DNA from: Elusimicrobiales bacterium
GTDB lineage: Bacteria; Elusimicrobiota; Elusimicrobia; Elusimicrobiales; UBA9959
DNA: 64,000 nucleotides
Reading direction: 5' to 3'
NCBI GenBank assembly: GCA_028713125.1
Contig: JAQTOU010000001.1
Location: 638,273 to 702,272, forward strand
The first letter of the stretch is position 1. Each line of letters starts with the position of its first letter. Of this stretch, positions 7,923-15,644 are shown in pieces. The notes under the pieces were generated by a model, which was not told the origin of the DNA, ran no database searches, and was given only the letters and a program-made list of their open reading frames with translations. A program made the translations under genes and the position numbers.

Positions 7923-8258
7923 TCACGACCTGATCATTACCAGGGCCATTTTGAATTTCTTTACGGCTTTAAGGGCGTGGGGTTTATTTGCGGGCATGAT
8001 TATGAATTCCCCCGCTTTTACCTTATGCGGCTTGCCGGCTATAAGGATCTCTGCCTCGCCGTCGAGGATCTCCACCATCGCGTCGAAAGGGGCCGTATGC
8101 TCGCTCAGGCCCTGGCCCTTGTCGAAAGAGAAGATAGTGACCGTGCCGGTCTTCTTCTGCAATATGGTGCGGCTGACCACGGCGCCTTTGTCGTAGCCCA
8201 CAAGGTCTTTGGCCTTAAGCGCCTTACCGACAAGTTCTTCCTCGTTTTCTTTTTTCAT
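7923..8258 (-). CDS. Small cupin-domain protein
   Basis: The 111-residue protein is one cupin barrel. Motif 1 appears as GQGLSEHTAPFDAMVEILDG and motif 2 as AGEFIIMPANKPHALKAV; metal ligands may include His in SEHTAPFD and His in KPHAL. Such stand-alone cupins bind metal or small ligands and often have unknown roles. CGAGGAGAC precedes the ATG. It is convergent with hgcB and is followed on the same strand by the ABC exporter permease gene 16 bp further on in coordinates, which belongs to a separate operon running in the same direction. Confidence 0.8.
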   Translation of the reverse strand: MKKENEEELVGKALKAKDLVGYDKGAVVSRTILQKKTGTVTIFSFDKGQGLSEHTAPFDAMVEILDGEAEILIAGKPHKVKAGEFIIMPANKPHALKAVKKFKMALVMIRS

Positions 8259-8274
8259 ATAGTCTCCTCGAGTC

Positions 8275-9375
8275 CTAATTTAAAGTCTGCCTGAATCTCT
8301 TATAGGCCATACCGCCCGTAACCAGGGCCATCAGGCAGAGAGCGCCCAGGTTGGTCCAGAACACATGGCTGTCCCCGCCTTTAAGCATGATATTGCGGAA
8401 AAGACGGACGAAATACATGAGCGGGTCCAGGTAGGCCGCGGCTATGACGGCCCTTGGCATATTCTCTATCGGGTACATCACGCCGCTCATCAGTATAGAG
8501 GGAAAGAGGAACATGAAGCCGCCCAGCATCGCCTGTTGCTGGTTCTTCGAGACCGTCGAGATAAAAGTCCCGACGCTGACCGTGGTCACTACGAAAGCCA
8601 GAGCGGCCAGCCCAAGCTGCCAGAGCGGCCCGCGCACCGGCACCCCGAAGATCAAATAGCCCGCCGTTACCACCAGCGCCGCGTCAAGCAGACCCAGGAC
8701 CACATAAGGAACTGTCTTGCCCAGCAAAACTTCCTTGTTCGAAAGAGGGGCGGAGACTATAGTTTCGAAGGTCCCCATCTCGCGCTCGCGCGTCAGCGAC
8801 ATCGCGGTGAGGATTATGGTTATCAGGCAGACCAGCATGCCCATCACTCCCGGGACCAGGAACATGGAAGACTCCATGGCCGGGTTATAAAGCACCCGCA
8901 CGTCGAACTTGAGCGCCGGTTCCGCCCTCCCTCCGTATTCCCTGGCCGCTGCCGCCGCGATGATATTCTTAGCGTACGCTTCCACCGCCCTGGCCTTGCT
9001 CGCATTGGAGGCGTCCACCAGGAGCTGCATTTTCCCCCCGCCCCGCTCGGCCGAGCGCGCCAGACCTTCGTCCGGGGCTATCAGCACCGCGTCGGCCCGG
9101 CCGGAGGCGATAAGTTCGAAAGGGTCCTCGCCGGGTGAATAACCGGCCCGCGCGAACCAGCCGGAGGCGTAAAAGCTTCCCGTAACGCGCTCGAACATAG
9201 CGTCGCCCGGGCGGGAAAAAGCCGCGAGCTTGATATTCTTTATCTCGGTGGAAAGAGCCAGGCCGAATATGGTCATCTGCAGTACGGGCGCGCCGAACAG
9301 GAGCGCGCGCATCCTGACGTCGCGAAGCGTCTGGACCAGCTCCTTCTTTATAAAAGCCCTCAGCGTAACGTTCAT
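8275..9375 (-). CDS. ABC-2 type exporter permease (YbhR-like)
   Basis: A 366-residue inner-membrane permease with the ABC-2 layout: one N-terminal helix (MRALLFGAPVLQMTIFG), a large periplasmic domain to about residue 175, then five helices including the FETIVSAPLSNKEVLLGK loop and a SGVMYPIENMP segment. It is the last gene of the tetR-to-permease operon and starts 1 bp after the stop of its sister permease. Together they should form the heterodimeric channel of a YbhGFSR-like exporter for a hydrophobic or cationic compound. Confidence 0.88.
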   Translation of the reverse strand: MNVTLRAFIKKELVQTLRDVRMRALLFGAPVLQMTIFGLALSTEIKNIKLAAFSRPGDAMFERVTGSFYASGWFARAGYSPGEDPFELIASGRADAVLIAPDEGLARSAERGGGKMQLLVDASNASKARAVEAYAKNIIAAAAAREYGGRAEPALKFDVRVLYNPAMESSMFLVPGVMGMLVCLITIILTAMSLTREREMGTFETIVSAPLSNKEVLLGKTVPYVVLGLLDAALVVTAGYLIFGVPVRGPLWQLGLAALAFVVTTVSVGTFISTVSKNQQQAMLGGFMFLFPSILMSGVMYPIENMPRAVIAAAYLDPLMYFVRLFRNIMLKGGDSHVFWTNLGALCLMALVTGGMAYKRFRQTLN

Positions 9376-9376
9376 A

Positions 9377-10492
9377 TTATTCGAGGTCCGTCTTGAATTT
9401 CTTTATCGCCAGCGCGAGCATCCCGAAGCTCAGAAGCCCCAAAGCCAGGAAAGGCACGGCGAGCTCCTGCAGGGTAGCCCCCTTCAGGGTGATGCCCCGC
9501 GCCGCGGCCATGAACCACCGCGGCGGCAGCAGCATGGTCAGATACTGGAAAAATTTCGGCATGCTCTCGACGGGAAAGATAAAACCCGACAGCAGCATGG
9601 AAGGCAGCAGCCCGCTCATCATCGAGAACTGCATCGCCACCTGCTGCTGGCGGGTCAGAACCGAGATCAAAAGCCCCTGGGAGAGCGCGGCCGTCACGAA
9701 AAGCAGGCAGGCCGCGAGATAGAGGAAATGGCTGCCCTCGAAAGGTACGCCGAAAACTACCCGGGAGACGAGGTAGACGAAGAAGACCCCGGCCAGGACC
9801 AGCGCGCCGTACGGAGCAAGCTTGCCGATTATTATCTCAAGCGGGCGGACCGGGGTGGAAAGCAGGAGCTCCATAGAACCGTTCTCCCATTCCCGCGCCA
9901 CCGTCAGCGCCGTGAGCAAGATCGCCAGCAGCCCTATTATTATCGCGGCCAGGCCGGGCACGGTGAACCACCTGCTGTTCAGCTCCGGATTATAGAGGAA
10001 ACGAGTCTCGGCCGAAATAGGCTCGCGCACCGGCGCGCCTGTCAGCTTGGCCTGGGCGGCCCGCTGTATGCCGGGGAGATAACCCATAACCGCGGCCGCT
10101 TTCGAATTATCGCTGCCGTCCATCACGAACTGCGCCTCCGCCTGGCTGCCGCCCTGTATCTTCTTCGAGAAACCTGGCTCTATAAAAAGCGCCGCGGCCG
10201 CGCGCCCCGAATCCAGCATGGCCACCGGGCCAAGGCCGGAAACCGGATCTACGGGGTGAAAATAACCTGAGGCCAGGAAAATTTCTTTGAGCCTGCGGGC
10301 CGCGGGACCATTATCCCTGTCCGAGACGGCCAGTTTTATTTCCCTGACCTCGAAGTCGATAGCATAACCGAAGAAACTGACAAGAAGCACCGGCAGGCCG
10401 AGGGCGATGGCCAGGGTGAAAGGATCGCGCAGGATATGCATGACCTCTTTGCGGGCTATCGAATAAGCCCGGTGGATATTGAAGCCGCTCAT
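9377..10492 (-). CDS. ABC-2 type exporter permease (YbhS-like)
   Basis: This 371-residue protein is the first of two ABC-2 permeases. It has the IARKEVMHILRDPFTLAIA N-terminus, a periplasmic domain with FLYNPELNSRWFTVPGL, a cytoplasmic loop MELLLSTPVRPLEIIIGK and the SGFIFPVESMP segment. Its start overlaps the upstream ATPase stop (ATGA), indicating coupled translation. It resembles the other permease throughout, pointing to an old duplication. Confidence 0.88.
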   Translation of the reverse strand: MSGFNIHRAYSIARKEVMHILRDPFTLAIALGLPVLLVSFFGYAIDFEVREIKLAVSDRDNGPAARRLKEIFLASGYFHPVDPVSGLGPVAMLDSGRAAAALFIEPGFSKKIQGGSQAEAQFVMDGSDNSKAAAVMGYLPGIQRAAQAKLTGAPVREPISAETRFLYNPELNSRWFTVPGLAAIIIGLLAILLTALTVAREWENGSMELLLSTPVRPLEIIIGKLAPYGALVLAGVFFVYLVSRVVFGVPFEGSHFLYLAACLLFVTAALSQGLLISVLTRQQQVAMQFSMMSGLLPSMLLSGFIFPVESMPKFFQYLTMLLPPRWFMAAARGITLKGATLQELAVPFLALGLLSFGMLALAIKKFKTDLE

Positions 10493-11415
10493 CTCTCGGC
10501 CCCCTCTACCAGCCTTATGAAGACGTCTTCCAGGGAAGGCTTGATAAGGGCATGGGAAGACGAGGACGGCAGTGCGGATAAAGCGGCGTCCATAGCCGGC
10601 CTGTCGCTGAAAGCCGCGTGCCAGCGCATGCCCTGCGGGGAAAGCTCGAGCAGGCCCCGCGCTTTTTCCAGGCCTGAAATAAATGAAGAAGCGTCCTCCC
10701 CCTTAAAATCCAGCTCGGCCATAGGGCCGGGAAAAGCGGACTTCTTCAATTCTTCCGGCGATCCAAGAGCTATCAGCTTGCCGGTGCGCATCAGGGCGAT
10801 GCGGCCGCACTGTTCCGCCTCGTCCATATAATGCGTGGTGACTATCACCGTCTTGCCCAGGGCGGTTATACGGCGTATCAGCGACCAGAACCGCGCGCGG
10901 GAGGCCGGCGCCACGCCTGAAGTCGGCTCGTCGAGGAAAACTATTTCCGGGTCATGCAGCATCGCGGCCGCAAGCGCGAGCTCCTGTTTTATTCCGCCTG
11001 GAAGCGAGGCTACCATTGAAGTAAGCGGCTTGTCGAAAGCGATCAGCTCGAAAAGCTCCCTCCTGCGCTTTTTGGCGTAAGCCGGCTCCAGTTTGCGCAG
11101 CCCGGCGGCGAAATCCAGGTTCTCTCCCACGGTCAGGTCATTGTAAAGCGTGAACTTCTGGGACATATAGCCCACTATCTTTTTGATCCCCCGCCCCCCA
11201 TCCTCGAAGCCAAGGCCGCCTACCAGCGCGGAGCCGGAAGTGGGAACGAGGAGGCCGCAAAGCATGCGGATGGTGGTGGTCTTCCCGGCGCCGTTCGCGC
11301 CGAGGAAGCCGAAGATCTCCCCCCTGTTCACCGTGAAGGAGACATTATCCACGGCGGTGAAGTCGCCGAACTTTATAGAGAGACCTTTCACTTCCAGGGC
11401 GGCGGGGGTTTTCAT
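10489..11415 (-). CDS. ABC exporter ATPase, equivalent to YbhF C-terminal half
   Basis: A 308-residue ATP-binding subunit: Walker A GANGAGKTTT, signature LPGGIKQELALA (variant of LSGGQ), Walker B IVFLDEPTSGVAP and H-loop TTHYMDEAE. The C-terminal extension with SLEDVFIRLV is typical of drug-exporter ATPases. In E. coli YbhF, two ATPase halves are one polypeptide; here they are separate overlapping genes. The pair should drive the two ABC-2 permeases. Confidence 0.9.
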   Translation of the reverse strand: MKTPAALEVKGLSIKFGDFTAVDNVSFTVNRGEIFGFLGANGAGKTTTIRMLCGLLVPTSGSALVGGLGFEDGGRGIKKIVGYMSQKFTLYNDLTVGENLDFAAGLRKLEPAYAKKRRRELFELIAFDKPLTSMVASLPGGIKQELALAAAMLHDPEIVFLDEPTSGVAPASRARFWSLIRRITALGKTVIVTTHYMDEAEQCGRIALMRTGKLIALGSPEELKKSAFPGPMAELDFKGEDASSFISGLEKARGLLELSPQGMRWHAAFSDRPAMDAALSALPSSSSHALIKPSLEDVFIRLVEGAER

Positions 11416-12137
11416 TTATGCGCCCCCTTTTTTATGAAGATCTCCTCGAAATTCGCGGCGCCGGTCTCTTTAAGCACAGCCCGCGGTTCGCCGGAGGCAA
11501 GCAGCCGCCCCGAATCGAGAAGGTGCACCCTGGAGCAGCGCTCGGCCTCGTCCATATAGGCCGTGGAAACTATGATAAGTATTTTATCAGCGGCCAGGCT
11601 GTAGAGAAGCTCCCAGAATTCCCTGCGGCTTATCGGGTCCACCCCGTTGGTGGGCTCGTCGAGCAGGAGCACGGACGGCGATTGAAGCAGCGCGCACATC
11701 AAGCCCAGTTTCTTATACATCCCGCCCGAAAGCTGCCCGGCGCGGCGGTCCCGGAATTTTGCGAGCCTGGTTATTTCAAGCAGCTCCGCCGAGCGGCTGG
11801 CGTAGACCGCGGGGTCCAGCCTGTAAAGCTCGCGGAAGAACTCAAGGTGCTCGTCTATGGAAAGGTCGGGGTAAAGACTGGCCTGCTGCGGCATATAGGC
11901 GAGGCTCGGCCGCAGCTCGCTGAAAGCGGCGGGCTTCCCGTCGCTGAAATAATGAATGCCGCCCGCGGACGGCTTAAGCAGCCCGGCAAGCAGGCGCATG
12001 GTCGTGGTCTTGCCCGCCCCGTCGGAACCGATAAGCCCGTGCAGGAGCCCGGCCGAAAAATCAAAAGAGACATCGGCCAGGGCCTGTGTCCTGGCGAACG
12101 ATTTCTTCAAATTCTCCGTCTTTATCGCAAAATTCAT
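11412..12137 (-). CDS. ABC exporter ATPase, equivalent to YbhF N-terminal half
   Basis: The 241-residue ATPase has Walker A GSDGAGKTTT, signature LSGGMYKKLGL and Walker B VLLLDEPTNGVDP. The H-loop reads STAYMDEAE, with alanine where the catalytic histidine normally stands, so its own ATP site may be weak and the heterodimer asymmetric. The stop overlaps the start of the next ATPase (ATGA). It follows the membrane-fusion gene by 21 bp. Confidence 0.9.
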   Translation of the reverse strand: MNFAIKTENLKKSFARTQALADVSFDFSAGLLHGLIGSDGAGKTTTMRLLAGLLKPSAGGIHYFSDGKPAAFSELRPSLAYMPQQASLYPDLSIDEHLEFFRELYRLDPAVYASRSAELLEITRLAKFRDRRAGQLSGGMYKKLGLMCALLQSPSVLLLDEPTNGVDPISRREFWELLYSLAADKILIIVSTAYMDEAERCSRVHLLDSGRLLASGEPRAVLKETGAANFEEIFIKKGAHK

Positions 12138-12158
12138 TTTCCGCCTTTCCCGCTCTTT

Positions 12159-12884
12159 CTATTCCGGAAGTTTGATCTCTATGGTCATCCCAGGCTTAAG
12201 AGTTTCGTCCGGGTTAGGGAAACTGACCTTGACGGCAAAGACGAGCCTGGTCCTTTCTTTGCGCGTCTGGACGTTCTTGGGCGTGAATTCGGCCTCGGAA
12301 TAGATCACGGAGATTCTCCCGGTAAATTCTTTATCACCGGCTTCCGGCAGGAAGCCTTTCACTTCCATCCCCTGCTTGATCTTCGCCAGCATATCGTGCG
12401 GGACGTAAATATAGGCCCAGACCTCGGAGAGATCGGCCACGGTGGCCAGCTTGGTGCCCGGGCCCACCAGCTCGCCTTTTTCCCTGTAGGAATAGAGCAG
12501 GCGCCCGTTGACCGGTGACTTTACCGAGCACCAGTCCACCTTCAGCGCCGAATCGTCCCGCTTGTATTTAAGCCGGTCATAGTTTTCCTTCGAGAGCGAG
12601 CCGCCTTTATAAAGCTCGTCGGCGCGTTTAAAGTCCTCCGCCGCGATGCCGGCCGCCAGCCGCAGGTCGCCGCAGTCGATGGAAGTGAGCACCGCGCCCA
12701 GCTTTACCGGGTCGCCTTCCCGAGCACCGTAGGACTCTATCACGCCGGAAATGCGGGCGGACAGGTCGGTCTCGGTGGCCTCTATCGTTCCGCTGTAGCG
12801 GAAATCCCGGCCGTTCTTAACCTTGAAGAAGACGACCGAGCCGATGACGATCAGCAGAACCAATGGGATTATTTTTTTCTTCAT
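12159..12884 (-). CDS. HlyD-type membrane fusion protein (YbhG-like)
   Basis: The 241-residue periplasmic adaptor links the ABC exporter with its outer-membrane channel. It has one N-terminal helix (IIPLVLLIVIGSVVFF), a lipoyl half-motif FRYSGTIEATETDLSARISG, a short alpha-hairpin with SLSKENYDRLKYK, the second half VKSPVNGRLLYSYREKGELV, and a beta-barrel domain ending in LKPGMTIEIKLPE. The hairpin is shorter than in HlyD itself, which is normal for YbhG-like adaptors. It follows the TolC-like gene by one base. Confidence 0.88.
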   Translation of the reverse strand: MKKKIIPLVLLIVIGSVVFFKVKNGRDFRYSGTIEATETDLSARISGVIESYGAREGDPVKLGAVLTSIDCGDLRLAAGIAAEDFKRADELYKGGSLSKENYDRLKYKRDDSALKVDWCSVKSPVNGRLLYSYREKGELVGPGTKLATVADLSEVWAYIYVPHDMLAKIKQGMEVKGFLPEAGDKEFTGRISVIYSEAEFTPKNVQTRKERTRLVFAVKVSFPNPDETLKPGMTIEIKLPE

Positions 12885-12885
12885 A

Positions 12886-14232
12886 TTATTTGACGCTCCC
12901 GTTCAGGCTGTCCAATACGGCCAGCCTTAATAGTATTTCAGCATTGGCCGAAGCGGCCAGGGTTTTCGCCTGAAGCTGCTTGAGATTCGCGCTTTCCACG
13001 TCCAGCCAGGTCCCGCCGCCGGCCTTGTAGACTTCATAAGCCAGCCTGGCGGCCTCGTCGGCGTCGTCCACAGCGCCGATATTTATGGACTGCTCGGCCA
13101 GCAGGGCGTTATAGGCGTCGAGCGACTTTTTATAATCTTTGTCGGAGAGAAGGACGGCTTCGGTCTTTTTCTCGGCAGCGGCCTCGGCGTTAAGCTCGCT
13201 TTCGCGCCGCTTCTCGCCAGACCGCCCGCTTTCGAAAAGCGGCAGGTTCAGCGACAGCGAAGCCGAATTCTGGACGAAAGAGTAGAGGTTCGGACCGTTT
13301 GGATAGTCCAGCGAGCTGCGCGCGCCCAGGACCAGGCGGGGCAGCTTCTCGGCCTTATAGCCGGCCGCTAGGGCCCTCTGCGCCTGGGCGGAATTCTCCG
13401 CGGCCCTTACCGAAGGCAGGCTCTTCTCCAGTCCGCCCGCGGCTGCGGGAAGCAGGCGGCTCAGGATCTCAGTATAGGGTTCCGCCTTTATGAAAAGCTG
13501 CGCTTCCTGCCCGTCGCCGTAATCGCGCCCGGCCAGGCGCGCGTCCAGAGGCAGGGAAGCTCCCTCCGGGAGGTCCAGCCCGGTGATAAAACCGAATTCC
13601 CGCAGCTCCGCCGAAAGTTCGGCGCGGGCCCGGAGGAAATCCCGGCGGCGGGAAAGGGTTTCCTGCCTTGCCCGTATCTCGTCAAGGCGGCTTCGGGCTC
13701 CGGCTTTCGCGCCGAGCGAGATGTCTTTAAGCTGGTTCAGAGAAAGCTGCAGGTTCTCCCCGATAAGGTAAACCCGCTCCAGGGCCAGCTGCAGCTGGAA
13801 ATAGGCGACGCGAGCCCTGAGCAGGGCCTGCCTGCGAATATTCTCAGCCTCGGCTGAGCGCGCCGCGGCCGTTTTCAGGACGGCGTCCCGGTTCTTCTTC
13901 AGGACGCCCCCGTCGAACAAAGTCCAGTAAGCCGACGGGCCAAGGGTATAATTCCAGTTATCGCCGAGCGGCCTGCTTCCCCCCAGGGCCTTAGGCATGG
14001 CGATGGAGGGAACCGTCTCATTATAGCGCAGGCTGCCTTCCAGGCTGAAGCGCGGATAGAGAGGCGAGTCCGCCGCCCGGGCCGCCGCAGCCGCGGCCTC
14101 GGCTGAAAACCTTGCGCCGCGGTACTGGTTCGATACCGCCAGGGCGCTCTCTTCCGCCGCGCGCAGGGTGAGGGACAGCTCGGCCCCGCGCGCCGGCGCG
14201 GCCAATATAAGGAAAAGAAAAAGATATCTCAT
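12886..14232 (-). CDS. TolC-like outer-membrane efflux protein
   Basis: This 448-residue protein has a signal peptide (MRYLFLFLILAAPARGAELS) and the duplicated long-helix layout of the OEP/TolC family: two alanine-rich coiled halves, each with an N-terminal SL.L.P.F.SG-type beta segment such as SLSLNLPLFESGRSGEKR. It would give the exporter a channel through the outer membrane and confirms a diderm cell. Its start overlaps the tetR stop. E. coli ybhGFSR has no dedicated channel gene, so this operon is self-contained. Confidence 0.9.
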   Translation of the reverse strand: MRYLFLFLILAAPARGAELSLTLRAAEESALAVSNQYRGARFSAEAAAAAARAADSPLYPRFSLEGSLRYNETVPSIAMPKALGGSRPLGDNWNYTLGPSAYWTLFDGGVLKKNRDAVLKTAAARSAEAENIRRQALLRARVAYFQLQLALERVYLIGENLQLSLNQLKDISLGAKAGARSRLDEIRARQETLSRRRDFLRARAELSAELREFGFITGLDLPEGASLPLDARLAGRDYGDGQEAQLFIKAEPYTEILSRLLPAAAGGLEKSLPSVRAAENSAQAQRALAAGYKAEKLPRLVLGARSSLDYPNGPNLYSFVQNSASLSLNLPLFESGRSGEKRRESELNAEAAAEKKTEAVLLSDKDYKKSLDAYNALLAEQSINIGAVDDADEAARLAYEVYKAGGGTWLDVESANLKQLQAKTLAASANAEILLRLAVLDSLNGSVK

Positions 14233-14858
14233 AGCCCTATCCCCCTGACGGCTATCTCCGCTCTCTCGGTTATCCCCTCGTCCGAGAACATCTCCTGCCG
14301 CAATTTCTCAAGGCTCTCTCCTCCCATCTCCTTCACCCCGTTGCGCTCAAGCACCCCGCCTATAAGCACGGGGAAGATCATCACCGGGACCAAAGCCGCC
14401 ACGATGAACGGCGTAGAATGCCCCTTAACGGCGCAGGACGGGCAGCACTCCTGCGCAAGCACGGCTACCTGGTGAATGTGTTCAGTAAAATTCCCACTGA
14501 CGAAAGCGAAAGCCTCTTTTTTTCCGTGCGCAATATCGGCGAAGATCATAGGCGCGACGCTGCGCACGCTCCGCGCGAATTTCCCCACCTCCACCAGCGC
14601 GTTCTTAAGCCTCTCGCGCGGCGTCCCCGCCACCGCCACCCCCGCCTTGAAACTTAGCATAAATTCCGCGTACATTTCCTTAAGCACAGCCTTAAGGAAC
14701 TCTTCCTTCGACCCGAAATAATAATGGAACATCCCCGTATTAACCCCCGCAACGCGGCAAGCCTCGCGCACGGTCAATCCCGTTATCCCTTTCTCCTGCA
14801 AAAGCTTACGACCTGCGGCCTTAAGCTTCAAATCCGTTCCCGATGGTGGTCTAGCCAT
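14229..14858 (-). CDS. TetR-family repressor of the exporter operon
   Basis: The 209-residue regulator has an N-terminal helix-turn-helix (GITGLTVREACRVAGV then NTGMFHYYFGSKEEF) and a C-terminal ligand-binding domain like that of CecR/YbiH, the repressor of ybhGFSR in E. coli. It is the first gene of the operon it presumably controls, with its promoter and palindromes directly upstream. GGAGG (14868-14864) precedes the ATG. A Cys-Cys pair (ECCPSCAVKG) in the ligand domain is unusual and could sense thiol-reactive compounds. Confidence 0.9.
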   Translation of the reverse strand: MARPPSGTDLKLKAAGRKLLQEKGITGLTVREACRVAGVNTGMFHYYFGSKEEFLKAVLKEMYAEFMLSFKAGVAVAGTPRERLKNALVEVGKFARSVRSVAPMIFADIAHGKKEAFAFVSGNFTEHIHQVAVLAQECCPSCAVKGHSTPFIVAALVPVMIFPVLIGGVLERNGVKEMGGESLEKLRQEMFSDEGITERAEIAVRGIGL

Positions 14859-14882
14859 ACTTTCCTCCGTTATTACACTGCC

Positions 14883-14916
14883 GTATAATTATACATGCGT
14901 ATAACCAATAAGTCAA
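14883..14916 (-). promoter_or_regulatory. tetR-exporter promoter with overlapping palindromes
   Basis: Minus strand TTGACT (14916-14911), 17 bp, TATAAT (14893-14888). Over the -10 box lie the perfect palindrome GTATAATTATAC (14883-14894) and the inverted repeat TTATACATGCGTATAA (14889-14904), good candidates for the TetR operator. +1 should be near 14881, giving a 22-nt leader with GGAGG. Confidence 0.8.
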
Positions 14917-14938
14917 GAGCCGGAGGATATGGGTTGCC

Positions 14939-15067
14939 GGACTGCATGGGTGGCAGGGTTAGCAAAACCGTCGTTGAGCCTGCCGGTTGCATAGCCCGGC
15001 AGGCGAATACCGAGTGAGGCCACGGTGTGGCCGAACGCGTTTTGCGTTCCTGCCACCCATGCAGTCC
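14939..15067. repeat. Nested-palindrome element 1
   Basis: A perfect 19-bp inverted repeat (14939-14957 with 15049-15067, starting GGACTGCATGGG) encloses 91 bp containing more hairpins: GCCTGCCGG/CCGGCAGGC (14978-15004), GGCCAC/GTGGCC (15018-15032), GAACGC/GCGTTC (15033-15049) and a small GGTT/AACC. It has no T-tract and no ORF. It lies between the RRM terminator and the tetR promoter. A structured RNA or a miniature mobile element is possible. Confidence 0.75.
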
Positions 15068-15090
15068 TCAGCAAGACGCGCAAGGACAAA

Positions 15091-15126
15091 AAAAACCGCC
15101 CCCCTTTTCAGGAGGGCGGTTTGAAA
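15091..15126 (-). terminator. Terminator of the RRM gene
   Basis: AACCGCCCTCC pairs with GGGGGGCGGTT around a short loop and is followed on the minus strand by TTTTTTT. It lies 20 bp after the stop of the RRM-protein gene. Confidence 0.88.
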
Positions 15127-15142
15127 CCTTGTTAGAGGTTAA

Positions 15143-15496
15143 TTACCACTTGTCGCCGTAGCCGCCGCCGCCGCCGCGACCACCGCGATCGCCGCCGCGT
15201 CCGCCGCCGTCACGACCGCCGCCGAAACCGCCGGTGCGGGGGCGAGCTTCCATGGGGCGAGCTTCGTTAATGGTCAGCTTGCGGCCGCCGAAATCGGAGC
15301 CGTTAAGCTTTTCCATGGCCGCAATGGCCTCTTCGTCATTCGGCATCTCAACGAAGCCGAAACCGCGGGACTGACCGCTGTACTTGTCGGTGATCAGCTT
15401 GGCGCTGGTAACCGCACCGTACGTCGCGAAAAGGGAATTCATTTCCTCTTCAGTGGTTTTAAAGGGCAGGCCGCCCACGTATATTCTCTTGCTCAT
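15143..15496 (-). CDS. Single-RRM RNA-binding protein with Gly/Arg tail
   Basis: A 117-residue glycine-rich RNA-binding protein like those found in cyanobacteria and several anaerobic lineages. RNP2 is IYVGGLPF near residue 5 and RNP1 is RGFGFVEM near residue 44; both have the aromatic residues that stack on RNA. Residues from about 85 onward are an RGG-like tail rich in Gly, Arg and Asp. AGGAGG lies just upstream. The gene has its own promoter, a long leader and a terminator, so it is a single unit. Cold-shock or RNA chaperone use is likely by family. Confidence 0.93.
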   Translation of the reverse strand: MSKRIYVGGLPFKTTEEEMNSLFATYGAVTSAKLITDKYSGQSRGFGFVEMPNDEEAIAAMEKLNGSDFGGRKLTINEARPMEARPRTGGFGGGRDGGGRGGDRGGRGGGGGYGDKW

Positions 15497-15609
15497 TTTA
15501 CTATCCTCCTAGCTATCTTTACCTGATCTCAACTCTCTCTGCGCTTCCCTTGCTCTACTGCTAGCAGGATAGGCTTCAAAAACTTGAGTCTCGGTTTGAC
15601 TACCCTAAT

Positions 15610-15638
15610 ATTATGACATTAAACCGGGGAAAGGTCAA
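15610..15638 (-). promoter_or_regulatory. Promoter of the RRM gene with about 107-nt leader
   Basis: TTGACC (15638-15633), 17 bp, CATAAT (15615-15610) on the minus strand. The start point would be near 15603, leaving about 107 nt before the ATG at 15496, far more than most genes here have. Confidence 0.7.
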
Positions 15639-15644
15639 GCTAAA

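Noticed and set aside
14939-15067. Integron attC site or retron msr-msd
   Set aside because: No GTTRRRY/RYYYAAC core sites, no integrase or reverse transcriptase gene nearby.
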